A stretch of 64,000 bases of DNA. Origin: SG8-41 sp036555615 (GTDB taxonomy: Bacteria > Pseudomonadota > Gammaproteobacteria > Burkholderiales > SG8-41). The notes under the pieces are model-generated. The model made no database searches, had not been told where the DNA came from, and saw nothing but the letters and a program-made list of their open reading frames with translations. Below are positions 32,420-41,469 of the stretch, piece by piece. The DNA lies in NCBI GenBank assembly GCA_036555615.1, contig DATBKZ010000028.1, positions 1 through 64,000 of the forward strand, written 5' to 3'. Numbering within the stretch: the stretch's first letter is position 1; every line of letters starts with the position of its first letter. A program made the position numbers and the translations under genes.

Positions 32420-34126
32420 TCAGCCGAAGAGGCCGCCGACCCGCGCCCCCGCGATGCGGTTGACGACGAAGAGGCTCGCCGCGCACAGCACGATCAGGAT
32501 CACTCCAAGCGCGGCCGCCTGGCCGTGCGATCCCGCAATGTAGTAGGTGAAGATGCCGATGGGAATCATTTCCCAGCCGCCCAGCACCAGGAACAGGGTG
32601 GCGGAGGCCTCCTGGATCGACATGATGAAGGAGAACAGCGCGCCCACGAGGATCCCCTTCCATACCAGCGGCACCGTGACGTCCCGGAACGTCCTCAGCT
32701 TCGTCGCGCCGACGTTCTCCGCAGCCTCCTCCATTGATTTGTGCACGAGCAGCAGCGACGAGTAGCTGCCGCGCACGGTGTACGGAAGGCGGCGCACGGC
32801 GAGGACGAGCGGCAGCACGAACCACATGCTGGTGAGCGCGATGTCGATCACCGGCAGCGGATAGTGGAAGGCGCGGATGTAGGCGATGCCGATCGCGGTC
32901 CCGGGGATGGCGAGAATCAGCGTGGTGAGCGCGTCCATCGCGCCCCGCCCCAATGTCTGGGTCCGCGCCATGATCCACGCCATCGGCACCCCGATGACCA
33001 GGCAGATCAGCACGGCCAGCCCCGAGAACATCAGCGAGTTGACGATGAACTTGGGCGTCTCGATGCTCACCTGCCGGAAGTAATCCAGGGTGTAATGGAC
33101 CGGGAACGGCGTCAGCGCCCAACCCTTGCCGACCGCCGCCAGCACCACGCCGACCTGGGGCACGGCCGACACGAAGAGGAGCGCCACGAGGAAACCGACC
33201 GCCAGCCAGCGCTTCACCGGCCCGAGTTGCCGCCGCTCGACCTTCGAATAGGCAAGCGAGCTGTAGTCCTTGATCGCCACGTAATGGCGCGCCACCAACA
33301 CAAATATGATGGCGAACACGACCATCAGCGCCGAGATCACGATGCCCATGCGGAAGATGCGCCGGTCGACAAACTGGACGATGTTGAGATACGCCTGCAC
33401 CGCGAGGAGATCCTGCACGCCGACCACGAGCGGCGTCACGAAGTCGGCGAACGTCCAGATGAAGACAAGCAGCGCCCCGGAAATGTAGCCGGGCGTAGTG
33501 AGCGGCAGCGTGATGTCCCGGAAGCGCCTCCATCCCCGCGCCCCCATGCCCGCCGCGGCCTCCTCCAGCGCGGGATCGACCTTGGACAGGGAGTCGAGAA
33601 TGGAGAGCGTCATCAGCGGAAAAAGATGCACCGTCTCGACCAGCAGCACGCCGTGCATTCCGTACATGAAATTGATGGGGTGGTCCAGGCCGAACCAGTC
33701 GTGGAGGATGACGTTGACGGTCCCGGCCCGGCCGAGGATGAAGACGAAGCCGAGCACCCCCACGAGCGGCGGCAGGATCATCGGCAGCATCGTGAGATAG
33801 CCGAAGAGATTCCGGTACGGAAAGTCGTAGCGGATGATGAGGAACGCCACCGCGATACCGATCACCGAGGTCGTGATCACCGCGGCGACCCCCAGCACCA
33901 TAGAGTTCCAGAGCGAGCGCAGGTAGAAGCGGTCGGTGAAGAACTCCTGGAAGTTGACGAGCGTGAACTGCCCCGCTTCGTTGGTGAACGCGTCGTAGAA
34001 GATGCGCGTGAGCGGATAGAGCAGGAAGATGATGAGGAATGCCCAGATCAGGCCGAACCCGACCACGGAGATCGCCGGAATGCGGGGGCCCCGGGCCGCG
34101 GCAACGGTGGCTTGCGCGACGCTCAC
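32420..34126 (-). CDS. ABC importer permease, duplicated (FbpB type)
   Basis: 568 residues made of two homologous permease halves with about twelve membrane helices. The ATPase-contact EAA loops are seen as EEAAAGMGARGWRRFRDITLPL (about 197) and EEAAENVGATKLRTFRDVTVPL (about 467). This double-length form is typical of Fe(III) importers (FbpB/SfuB) and related aminoethylphosphonate systems. The start is GTG at 34126. The ATPase gene ends four bases upstream, and all three genes lie on one strand: binding protein, ATPase, permease. Confidence 0.93.
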   Translation of the reverse strand: MSVAQATVAAARGPRIPAISVVGFGLIWAFLIIFLLYPLTRIFYDAFTNEAGQFTLVNFQEFFTDRFYLRSLWNSMVLGVAAVITTSVIGIAVAFLIIRYDFPYRNLFGYLTMLPMILPPLVGVLGFVFILGRAGTVNVILHDWFGLDHPINFMYGMHGVLLVETVHLFPLMTLSILDSLSKVDPALEEAAAGMGARGWRRFRDITLPLTTPGYISGALLVFIWTFADFVTPLVVGVQDLLAVQAYLNIVQFVDRRIFRMGIVISALMVVFAIIFVLVARHYVAIKDYSSLAYSKVERRQLGPVKRWLAVGFLVALLFVSAVPQVGVVLAAVGKGWALTPFPVHYTLDYFRQVSIETPKFIVNSLMFSGLAVLICLVIGVPMAWIMARTQTLGRGAMDALTTLILAIPGTAIGIAYIRAFHYPLPVIDIALTSMWFVLPLVLAVRRLPYTVRGSYSSLLLVHKSMEEAAENVGATKLRTFRDVTVPLVWKGILVGALFSFIMSIQEASATLFLVLGGWEMIPIGIFTYYIAGSHGQAAALGVILIVLCAASLFVVNRIAGARVGGLFG

Positions 34127-34130
34127 GCGC

Positions 34131-35207
34131 TCAAACCGCCGGGATCGCGAGCGTGCTGCCGATCGGGCAGCTCAGCGCGACCGCGGTTCCCATCGGAAAC
34201 TGCTCGTGGTGCCACGGGTCGCCGATATCGGCCTTGAACACGATGCCGCCGCCGAGATCGACGTCGTAGCGCAGGGTGTTGCCGAGATACGCGGCAAAGG
34301 AGATCTTGCCCTTGAAGTGATTCCTTCCGGCGCCGGATGCGCCGTTGACGGAGAGATTTTCGGGGCGGATGCAGACCACGCACCGGTCTCCCGGCTGGAG
34401 CGGCGCATCGTGGATCGCCGCAATCTCGCCGAGCGGAGTATCCACGCGCAGGCTGCGATCCGGCCCTTCGACGGAGCGCACGGTGCCGTCGACGAGGTTG
34501 TTGATGCCGATGAAGTCGGCCACGAACCGGGTAGCCGGCTGCTCGTAGAGCGCCTTGGGCGGCCCGACCTGGAATACCTTTCCCTGGTTGAAGACCGCGA
34601 TGCGGTCCGACAGGGTCAGCGCCTCCTCCTGGTCGTGGGTCACGTAAATGGTCGTGATGCCGAGCTCCCTCTGCAGCTTGCGGATCTCCGCGCGCACCTG
34701 GATGCGGATCTTCGCATCCAGGTTCGAGAGCGGCTCGTCGAGCAGCAGGATCTCGGGGTTCAGCACCAGCGCGCGGGCGAGGGCCACGCGCTGCTGCTGG
34801 CCGCCCGACAACTGCCCGGGATAGCGCTCGCCGAGGCCGCCGAGCTTCACTTTCTCGAGCACGCCATGGACCCGGTCGGCGATATCCGAGGTGGAGACCT
34901 TGCGCAGCTTGAGCCCGTAGGAGACGTTCTGCGCGACCGTCATGTGCGGCCACAAGGCGTAGTTCTGGAACACCATGCCGATGCCGCGCTCGTGCGGCGG
35001 CACGTCATTCACGACGCGGTCGCCGAAGCGGATCGTCCCGTTATCCGGGGCGTAGAAGCCGGCAATCAGGCGGAGCAGCGTGGTCTTGCCGCAGCCCGAC
35101 GGACCAAGGAGGGTAAACAGCTCACCCTCCTCGATCGCGAGGCTGACGTCGCTGACCGCTGCCAGCGCCCCGAAGCGCTTGGTGAGGTTCGCGACCGCTA
35201 TGCGCAC
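34131..35207 (-). CDS. ABC importer ATP-binding protein (FbpC/PotA type)
   Basis: 358 residues. The nucleotide-binding domain has Walker A GPSGCGKTT, the Q-loop FQNYALWPHMTV, signature LSGGQQQRVALARAL, Walker B ILLLDEPLSNLDA and the H-loop TIYVTHDQEEAL. The C-terminal TOBE domain (about 280-358) has VCIRPENLSVN. It drives the neighbouring permease. The frame is open well upstream, but only from GTG 35207 (MRIAVANLTKRFG) does it match the family; earlier codons overlap the receptor gene. Confidence 0.94.
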   Translation of the reverse strand: MRIAVANLTKRFGALAAVSDVSLAIEEGELFTLLGPSGCGKTTLLRLIAGFYAPDNGTIRFGDRVVNDVPPHERGIGMVFQNYALWPHMTVAQNVSYGLKLRKVSTSDIADRVHGVLEKVKLGGLGERYPGQLSGGQQQRVALARALVLNPEILLLDEPLSNLDAKIRIQVRAEIRKLQRELGITTIYVTHDQEEALTLSDRIAVFNQGKVFQVGPPKALYEQPATRFVADFIGINNLVDGTVRSVEGPDRSLRVDTPLGEIAAIHDAPLQPGDRCVVCIRPENLSVNGASGAGRNHFKGKISFAAYLGNTLRYDVDLGGGIVFKADIGDPWHHEQFPMGTAVALSCPIGSTLAIPAV

Positions 35208-35236
35208 TGGGCTCGAGTCCGGCGTCCGGTCGCCGC

Positions 35237-36358
35237 CTATTTCCTCTTCAGCTGCTCCGCGACAGCCTCGATCTCCTTGCGGTATGTCGAGTTGACCTGC
35301 TCGTAGCGCTTCTGGGCGATATCGTCGTCGTAGATATTGACCACGTCGACGTCGAAGTAGGACCGCATGCCGCCCGTGAACTCGACCGCCATCTCCGCCT
35401 GGGATCCCGGCTTGCCCTTGACGCGATACTTGGGTGTGATCGGGAACACACCCCGTTCCATCGCCACCCGCTGGCCGCGCTCCGAAAGCAGGTACTCGAT
35501 GAACGCGCGCGCGGCGCGCGGGTTCTTCGATCCCGCGAGAATGGCGATCGGCTCCGGCGTAATCCACGCGGTCTTTGGCGCGGCAAACTTGATCTCGTAG
35601 CCGGCGAGGCGGTCCTCGAACGCCATGTAGCTCGGCACCGCAAAGCCGGCCGCGAACTCGCCCCGCGCCACGACCGACGGCACGTCACGGCTGCGCGCGG
35701 TGAAGATTCCCGTGTTGCCGGCAAGGCGCTTCAGCCACGCCCAGCCCTTCGCGTCGCCGTCGCGCTGGAGGATCACCTCGTAGGTCGCGTGGCTGCTGGA
35801 CGAGCGCGTCGGCGCGCACTGGGCGACCTGGCCTTTCAGCCGGGGGTGGAGCAGATCGTCCCAGTCCTTGGGCTCGGGCACGCCGAGCTTGGCGAGCAGC
35901 TTCGGGTGATAGACCAGGCCATAGGGCTCGAGCACGGTGCCGGTCCAGAAGCCCTTGGGATCCTTGAGGGGGATGGGCTTCGGCTTGCCGATGCTGTTTG
36001 GAATCGAATCCATCACGGCCTTGGGCAGGTCAAGCTTGGCGAGCAGGCCCTGCTCCGCAAGCTTGTCGAACAGCGCGCTTTCGCCGCCCCAGAAGATGTC
36101 GGCATCGGGCCGCCCCTTCCACTCCACGATACGTCCGTAGGCGACGGGGGTGCCGGCCGCAAGCGAGCTCGTCTTCACGCTGACGTTCCACCGCTCCTTC
36201 GCGTACTTTGCGAAATCCGCAAGCGTGGGGTCGGTGAGGGTCCTCGCGACCGGGGTGATCAGCACGAGAGCGTTGTCCATGGCCTGGGCGGCCGCCGGAC
36301 CGCCCGTGGCCGACAGCACTACCAGTGCCGCGCACAGCATCTTGATGAACCTGGTCAT
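35237..36358 (-). CDS. ABC importer substrate-binding protein (Fe(III)/FbpA-like)
   Basis: 373 residues: signal peptide (TRFIKMLCAALVVLSATGGPAAA), then a type 2 periplasmic-binding fold with LVLITPVART, DIFWGGESALFDKLAEQG and EYLLSERGQRVAMERGVFPI, which match iron or small-anion binding proteins of the FbpA/AfuA group. The iron-ligand tyrosines could not be assigned by eye, so the ligand may also be a phosphonate or polyamine. ATG 36358 is preceded by AAGGAG. A perfect TTGA-N6-TCAA box lies 72-85 bases upstream. Confidence 0.88.
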   Translation of the reverse strand: MTRFIKMLCAALVVLSATGGPAAAQAMDNALVLITPVARTLTDPTLADFAKYAKERWNVSVKTSSLAAGTPVAYGRIVEWKGRPDADIFWGGESALFDKLAEQGLLAKLDLPKAVMDSIPNSIGKPKPIPLKDPKGFWTGTVLEPYGLVYHPKLLAKLGVPEPKDWDDLLHPRLKGQVAQCAPTRSSSSHATYEVILQRDGDAKGWAWLKRLAGNTGIFTARSRDVPSVVARGEFAAGFAVPSYMAFEDRLAGYEIKFAAPKTAWITPEPIAILAGSKNPRAARAFIEYLLSERGQRVAMERGVFPITPKYRVKGKPGSQAEMAVEFTGGMRSYFDVDVVNIYDDDIAQKRYEQVNSTYRKEIEAVAEQLKRK

Positions 36359-36429
36359 GGCTTTCTCCTTGGGTGCGGGAGCGAGCAGCTCCCATTGCTG
36401 CATCGTGATGTCAGGCGGCGGCCGGTGGT

Positions 36430-36443
36430 TTGACGCAGATCAA
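36430..36443. promoter_or_regulatory. FNR/FixK-type box upstream of the ABC importer
   Basis: TTGACGCAGATCAA, the exact reverse complement of the box at 60091-60104. It fits TTGA-N6-TCAA perfectly and TTGAT-N4-ATCAA with one mismatch. It lies between the gpsA stop and the start codon of the binding protein. Confidence 0.6.
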
Positions 36444-36456
36444 CCCCGGCGCTTCT

Positions 36457-37461
36457 TCATTGAACGGTGACCCGGTCGTAATGGTAGGGATGCGCGAGCA
36501 ATCGCGCAACGGCCTCCGCGACGCTCGCGGCATGGTTAAGCACCTGGTCCACGGCCAGCGTGATCGGCATGTCCACATCATGGCGCCGGGCAAGCGCGGC
36601 GACCGATTCGGCCGAATGGACTCCCTCCTGGACGGTTACCCGCTCGCGCAGGATATCCTGGAGCTTCCTGCCTTCGCCGAGCGCTATCCCGAGGGAGGTG
36701 TTGCGCGATTTCGTGCTGTTGCAGCTCAGGTTGAGGTCGCCCGCTCCCGAAAGCCCCATGAAAGTCTCGAGCCGCGCGCCCATCGCCACCCCCAGGCGCG
36801 CCATCTCGGCAAGTCCGCGCGCAAACAGCGTCGCGCGCGTGCTCTCGCCGAGCTTCATGCCGATCGCGGCGCCGCAGGCGATCGCGAAGACGTTCTTGAG
36901 CACGCCCCCGATCAGAGCGCCGATGACGTCGTCGGACAGGTAGGTGCGAAAGCGTGGGCTCCCGATCGCGTGCGTGAGCCGTTCGCCGATGTCGGGCTCG
37001 GCGCAGGCGAGCGTCACCCCCGCCGGGCTGTCCACCGCGATGTCGTGCGCGAACGAGGGGCCGGATAGGACTGCAACGGGCGTGCCGGGCAGCGTTTCGG
37101 CGATGACCTGGGACATCAGGGCGCACGTGCCGCGCTCGATGCCCTTCGAGCAGGTAACCACCGGCACGCCGCGCCCGAGATGAGGGCGCAACTGGCCCGT
37201 CACAGCGCGCATATGCTGCGCCGGCGGCGCCAGGAGGAGAAAATCGGCGTCCCGCGCGGCCGCGGCGAGGTCGTTCGTGGCAGTCACGCCCGGGACGAGG
37301 GGTATGCCCGGCAGGAACACAGGGTTCGTCCCGTCACGATTGATCGAGGCGACGACCTCCGGCTCGCGCGCCCAGATGGCGACCTCATGACCGGAGCGGC
37401 GCACCACGCACGCCATTGCCGTCCCGAACGCCCCGCCCCCGATGATCCCTATGCGTGCCAC
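36457..37461 (-). CDS. gpsA: Glycerol-3-phosphate dehydrogenase (NAD(P)+) GpsA
   Basis: 334 residues. GpsA reduces dihydroxyacetone phosphate to sn-glycerol 3-phosphate for phospholipids. The nucleotide-binding start IGIIGGGAFGTAMACV, the VPVVTCSKGIE stretch, LSGPSFAHDI with the invariant Ser/Pro, and KNVFAIACGAAIG with the catalytic Lys are present. The start is GTG at 37461. It lies downstream of glpK on the same strand with 39 bases between them, filled by heptamer array H. Confidence 0.96.
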   Translation of the reverse strand: MARIGIIGGGAFGTAMACVVRRSGHEVAIWAREPEVVASINRDGTNPVFLPGIPLVPGVTATNDLAAAARDADFLLLAPPAQHMRAVTGQLRPHLGRGVPVVTCSKGIERGTCALMSQVIAETLPGTPVAVLSGPSFAHDIAVDSPAGVTLACAEPDIGERLTHAIGSPRFRTYLSDDVIGALIGGVLKNVFAIACGAAIGMKLGESTRATLFARGLAEMARLGVAMGARLETFMGLSGAGDLNLSCNSTKSRNTSLGIALGEGRKLQDILRERVTVQEGVHSAESVAALARRHDVDMPITLAVDQVLNHAASVAEAVARLLAHPYHYDRVTVQ

Positions 37462-37462
37462 C

Positions 37463-37504
37463 TTCCCTGCTCCCTCATCCCTCCGCCCTCGTCCCTAGTT
37501 CTAC
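37463..37504. repeat. Heptamer array H (NTCCCTC type, about six units)
   Basis: Six consecutive 7-base units, the central ones NTCCCTC, exactly filling the gap between the gpsA start and glpK stop and overlapping the glpK stop codon. The word differs from arrays A-G, but the period is the same. No inverted partner was found. Confidence 0.7.
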
Positions 37505-38991
37505 TCCTCCGCCCAGTTCTTCGCGCGCTCGACAGCCTTGCGCCAGCCGGCCATCAGCGACTCCACCCGGTCGCGGCTCATGGCGGGCTCGAAGCTGCGA
37601 TCCGCGCGCCACTGCGCGCCGATCTCTTCGCCGTCTTCCCAGTAGCCCACCGCCAGCCCGGCGAGGTATGCCGCCCCCAGCGCGGTGGTCTCGGTGACTT
37701 TCGGGCGCACCACCGGCACGCCCAGGAGATCGGCCTGAAACTGCATCAGCATGTCGTTCTTCGCCGCCCCGCCGTCGACGCGCATTCCGGCAAGCTCGAT
37801 GCCGGAATCCGCTTCCATGGCGTGCAGCACATCCGCCGTCTGATAGGCGATGCTTTCGAGCGCGGCGCGGGCGATATGCGCCGCCGCCGATCCCCGCGTG
37901 AGGCCCAGGATGGCGCCGCGCGCATAGGGATCCCAGTGCGGGCTGCCGGTGCCGGCGAAGGCCGGCACGAGATAGACGCCGCCGTTGTCCGCGACGCTCG
38001 CGGCGAGCCGCTCGATATCGCCCGAGGACTTGATGATGCCGAGGCCATCGCGCAGCCACTGCACCACCGCGCCCGCGATGAATACGCTGCCTTCGAGCGC
38101 ATACTCGGGGCCGCTGCCGGACGGGCACGCCGCGGTCGTCAGCAGCTTGTTGCGGGAGGGGACCGGGCACCGCCCGGTATGCATCAGCATGAAGCAGCCG
38201 GTACCGTAGGTGTTCTTGACGGTGCCCGGCGTCACGCAGCGTTGCCCGAACAATGCGGCCTGCTGGTCGCCCGCAATGCCCGCAATGGGGATCCGGACGG
38301 CGAACAGCCCCGCCGCCGTCTCCGCCACCAACCCGCTCGATGGGCGCACTTGCGGCAGGACACGGTCCGGAACGCCGAGCATGTCGAGCAGCTCCCGGTC
38401 CCAGCGGCCCGCATGGATGTCGTAGAGCAGCGTGCGCGAGGCGTTGCTGACGTCGGTCACGTGCACGGCGCCTCCCGAGAGCTTCCACACGAGCCAGCTG
38501 TCGATCGTGCCAAAGGCGAGCTCCCCGGCCTCGGCGCGGGCGCGGGCCCCGGGCACGTTATCCAGTATCCAGCCGAGCTTCGTGCCCGAAAAATAGGCGT
38601 CCAGCAGCAGGCCGGTCTTCGCGGTCACGCGTGGCTCGAGACCCTGCACCTTGAGCGCATCGCATGCCGCCGCCGTGCGGCGGTCCTGCCAGACGATGGC
38701 GTTGCACACGGGCCGCCCGCTGGCACGCTCCCAAACTACAGTCGTCTCGCGCTGGTTGGTGATCCCGATCGCTGCCACCTCGCGCGCCTGGACGCCGGCG
38801 CGCGCAAGGGCCTCGTGGGCAACCGCGATCTGCGCCACCCAGATCTCCTCGGGATCGTGCTCCACCCAGCCCGGCCGGGGAAACACCTGGGTGAACTCCT
38901 TCTGGGCGAGCGCCCGTATGCCGCCCGAGGCATCGAACACGATGGCGCGGGAGCTGGTAGTGCCCTGGTCGAGCGCGAGAATGACGCTCAT
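37501..38991 (-). CDS. glpK: Glycerol kinase GlpK
   Basis: 496 residues, normal length. GlpK phosphorylates glycerol to sn-glycerol 3-phosphate. The FGGY-kinase signatures are visible: DQGTTSSRAIVFD at the N-terminus, IGITNQRETTVVWE, GTIDSWLVWKLSGG, KNTYGTGCFMLMHTG and RVDGGAAKNDMLMQFQADLLG. No glpF, glpD or glpR is next to it. Together with gpsA downstream it could form a glycerol/lipid supply operon. Confidence 0.96.
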   Translation of the reverse strand: MSVILALDQGTTSSRAIVFDASGGIRALAQKEFTQVFPRPGWVEHDPEEIWVAQIAVAHEALARAGVQAREVAAIGITNQRETTVVWERASGRPVCNAIVWQDRRTAAACDALKVQGLEPRVTAKTGLLLDAYFSGTKLGWILDNVPGARARAEAGELAFGTIDSWLVWKLSGGAVHVTDVSNASRTLLYDIHAGRWDRELLDMLGVPDRVLPQVRPSSGLVAETAAGLFAVRIPIAGIAGDQQAALFGQRCVTPGTVKNTYGTGCFMLMHTGRCPVPSRNKLLTTAACPSGSGPEYALEGSVFIAGAVVQWLRDGLGIIKSSGDIERLAASVADNGGVYLVPAFAGTGSPHWDPYARGAILGLTRGSAAAHIARAALESIAYQTADVLHAMEADSGIELAGMRVDGGAAKNDMLMQFQADLLGVPVVRPKVTETTALGAAYLAGLAVGYWEDGEEIGAQWRADRSFEPAMSRDRVESLMAGWRKAVERAKNWAEE

Positions 38992-39138
38992 TCGATCGGA
39001 GTTCCCCCCCTATTGTGTCAAAGTTCCGGACACCCCGGCCGCCTCTTTATTGTGTGCCGCAATATCGCTAGAATGATCCGCGTCGTCCCGAATGCCCTGC
39101 GTTCCCGGGGCCCGAGGGCGCATCAGGGAGTGTAGTGA

Positions 39139-39276
39139 ATGCTTTTCTACGCGTTCTACGTCATCGCGGTCATTATTCTGATTCTGCACTTCACCGGCTG
39201 GCTCAAGCGCAACAATCTCGAGTGGCTCGTGCTGGTGCTGGCGGTGGCAACTTTCCCCGCAGTCGTCTTTCTCTAG
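39139..39276 (+). CDS. 45-residue membrane protein
   Basis: A short frame of 45 codons in the gap between glpK and the TauE/SafE gene. The sequence has two hydrophobic stretches (LFYAFYVIAVIILILHFTGW and WLVLVLAVATFPAVVFL) joined by a basic turn KRNNLE, a classic helical hairpin. GGGAG lies eight to ten bases before the ATG, and TAGAAT at 39069-39074 could be its -10 box. The gene is divergent from glpK. I do not recognise a family. The clear Shine-Dalgarno and helical hairpin make it more likely real than chance. Confidence 0.6.
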   Translation: MLFYAFYVIAVIILILHFTGWLKRNNLEWLVLVLAVATFPAVVFL

Positions 39277-39332
39277 GCCCGTCCGCCGACGGTCCACCGT
39301 CCGCTGCACCAGCGGGCGTGAGAGCGAGCGAT

Positions 39333-40079
39333 CTACTTTGACAGCAGGCTCACGCCTGCCATCAGCAGCAGCAGCGCCATCAGCTTGGAGAAGCTTTCCT
39401 GGCTGATGCGGTTGCCGAGCCGCTCGCCCACCCAGGTTCCGGTCCCCATCAGCGGCAGCATGAGGGCGCACAGCAACAGCGTCTCCCTCGAGTAATAGCC
39501 CGCTGCCCCGTAGCCCGCGATGCGGGCGAGCATCTCGGCGAGCCAGAGCGCCGCGACCGTGGCGCGGAACGATGCGCGCGCGAGGCGGCGCATGTGCAGG
39601 TAGATCACGACCAGCGTGCCGCCACCACCCCCGAACAGCGTGTCGATGAACGCGCCCGCGAAGCCGACCGGGTACGCCCAGCGCTGCGAGCACGTCATCG
39701 CCGGCAGGCCGAAGTAATGCACCGCGAACGCGTAGAGCGAGTGGGCAATCAGGAAAGCGCCCAGCAGCTTCAGCAGCAGGCGGTTGTCGAGATGGGTGAA
39801 GAGCAGCACGCCGCCCGCCACGCCGAGCAGCGTCGGGACGACGAGACGCTTCAGCTCGTCCCGCGCCACGTCGCGCCAGTCGCGAATGCTCAGGAACACG
39901 AACAGGAACAGCACCATCAGGCCGAACATGGAGACCGCCGTGTGCACCGGCATCAGGAACGCGAGCAGCGGCACGCCGATCATGCCCGCGCCGAATCCGG
40001 ACATGCCGCGCACGACGAATGCCCCGAACACGATCCCGGCCGCCAAGGCGAGCTCGAGCGGGCCGAGACCTGCCGTCAT
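39333..40079 (-). CDS. TauE/SafE-family sulfite exporter-type permease
   Basis: 248 residues with about eight membrane helices. The start (ALAAGIVFGAFVVRGMSGFGAGMIGVPLL) and the second half (FAGAFIDTLFGGGGGTLVVIYLHMRR) are the two internal repeats typical of this family, which exports sulfonates, sulfite or organic anions. The start codon ATG 40079 overlaps the stop of the MFS gene by four bases, so the two carriers are co-translated. The frame is open upstream through the MFS gene, but only this part has family similarity. Confidence 0.9.
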   Translation of the reverse strand: MTAGLGPLELALAAGIVFGAFVVRGMSGFGAGMIGVPLLAFLMPVHTAVSMFGLMVLFLFVFLSIRDWRDVARDELKRLVVPTLLGVAGGVLLFTHLDNRLLLKLLGAFLIAHSLYAFAVHYFGLPAMTCSQRWAYPVGFAGAFIDTLFGGGGGTLVVIYLHMRRLARASFRATVAALWLAEMLARIAGYGAAGYYSRETLLLCALMLPLMGTGTWVGERLGNRISQESFSKLMALLLLMAGVSLLSK

Positions 40080-41284
40080 CTGGCGCGCGCCGGCCGCGCT
40101 TCCCGTCCGTGCGCGAGCAGCAGCAGGCCGAGCGCCGCGACCCCGGCAACGACTATCAGCCAGAACGTCCCGCTGTAGGAGCCGACGATCCCGTGCGTCA
40201 GCGTGAAGACGGGCGGGCCCATCATCACGCCGCCGAAGACGAAGAACGACATTCCGCCCGCGGCAAGGCTGATCATCCCCGGGGGACTCAGCCGCGCGCA
40301 CTCGGCGTGGACGATGCCGTTCCAGCCCACGCAGCTCGCGCCGAGAAGGAAGAAGAGGACATACACCAGCGCCTTCGGCCAGCCCGCTCCGAGCGCGATG
40401 AGCGCGATCGAGCACGCGATCATGATCACGCAGATGAGCGTGAGCACGGCAAGGCCGCTCTTCATGCGGTCGGCCAGCCAGCCCCACGGAATGCGCGAAG
40501 TCGCGCCGCCGACCTGGACAACCGACAGCATGATTCCCGCCTCCACCAGGCCGTAGCCAGCCTCGGCCACGAGATAGACGACGGTAAAGCTCAGCACGAT
40601 GCGCTGGATGCTGGAGAAAAGCACCGCGACCAGCGCGACCCAGCGCAGCGCCTGCTGCCGCCATACCAGCGGCACGCCACCGAAGGGCGCGCTCTTCAGG
40701 CTGCCGACGGGCCGCTGATCGCTGTCCCATGCGACACGCGCGCGCTCCGTCAGGACCAGCGTCGCCACCGCGACCGCGGCGATCATGGCGAGCGACCAGC
40801 GCCAGTCCACGGTCACCGCGAGCACCGGGGCGGCCAGAGCGACCACCACCCCGCCCAGCGGCACGCCAGTCTGCTTGATCGAGAAGAACAGGTTGCGGCG
40901 CTCGGGCGGGGTGTGCCGGGCTAGGAGGAAGGAAGCCGCGGGTGCGGCGAAGCCCATGCCGGTGCCGACGAACAATGAGCCCAGCGCGATGAAGCCGACA
41001 TGCGGCAGCGCGAGGAGCGCCAGGCCGATCGCGCTGGAGACCATGCTGATCTGAGTCGTCCGCGCGGCCCCCACGCGCAGGACGACGATTCCACCGTAGA
41101 CCGACGCCACCGCCGCCGCCCCGAAGGTGAGGCCGACGTGGTAGCCCACGAGGACCGGGGCGACCCCCAGCGATTCCGCCACCTTGGGGGCGATGGTGGA
41201 GAGCACGATGTTCGACATCGCGACCACCATCTGCGCGGCGGTCGTCACCAGCAGGACGTACCAGGCGGGCATTGCGTGATTCAT
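40076..41284 (-). CDS. MFS transporter
   Basis: 402 residues, twelve predicted helices, with a major-facilitator pattern (ASVYGGIVVLRVGAARTTQI between helices 2 and 3; IPWGWLADRMKSG between 8 and 9). An organic-anion or drug exporter/importer of the single-polypeptide type; substrate unknown. It is upstream of the TauE/SafE gene with a 4-base overlap and divergent from the GntR regulator gene, which may therefore regulate both sides. Confidence 0.9.
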   Translation of the reverse strand: MNHAMPAWYVLLVTTAAQMVVAMSNIVLSTIAPKVAESLGVAPVLVGYHVGLTFGAAAVASVYGGIVVLRVGAARTTQISMVSSAIGLALLALPHVGFIALGSLFVGTGMGFAAPAASFLLARHTPPERRNLFFSIKQTGVPLGGVVVALAAPVLAVTVDWRWSLAMIAAVAVATLVLTERARVAWDSDQRPVGSLKSAPFGGVPLVWRQQALRWVALVAVLFSSIQRIVLSFTVVYLVAEAGYGLVEAGIMLSVVQVGGATSRIPWGWLADRMKSGLAVLTLICVIMIACSIALIALGAGWPKALVYVLFFLLGASCVGWNGIVHAECARLSPPGMISLAAGGMSFFVFGGVMMGPPVFTLTHGIVGSYSGTFWLIVVAGVAALGLLLLAHGREARPARAR

Positions 41285-41413
41285 CTGAGGCTATCCACTT
41301 CGGCCGCGCGTTGAACGGCGCAGGAACGGCTCGATATAGATCCGGGGCGCGCACCGTGTCCGTTCCAACGCGCGGAGCCGGCCCGGCGCGCCAGCGTCAG
41401 GTATCGGCACATT

Positions 41414-41442
41414 TTGACATGTCAGCCGCGCGTTCATAGAAT
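41414..41442 (+). promoter_or_regulatory. Strong sigma70 promoter of the GntR gene with overlapping palindrome
   Basis: TTGACA (41414-41419), 17-base spacer, TAGAAT (41437-41442). A perfect palindrome TGACATGTCA (41415-41424) overlaps the -35 box and could be an operator for the GntR protein itself. Transcription would begin about 20 bases before the start codon at 41470. Confidence 0.65.
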
Positions 41443-41469
41443 TTCAATGAGCCCCTGCCCGTCCCGTCG

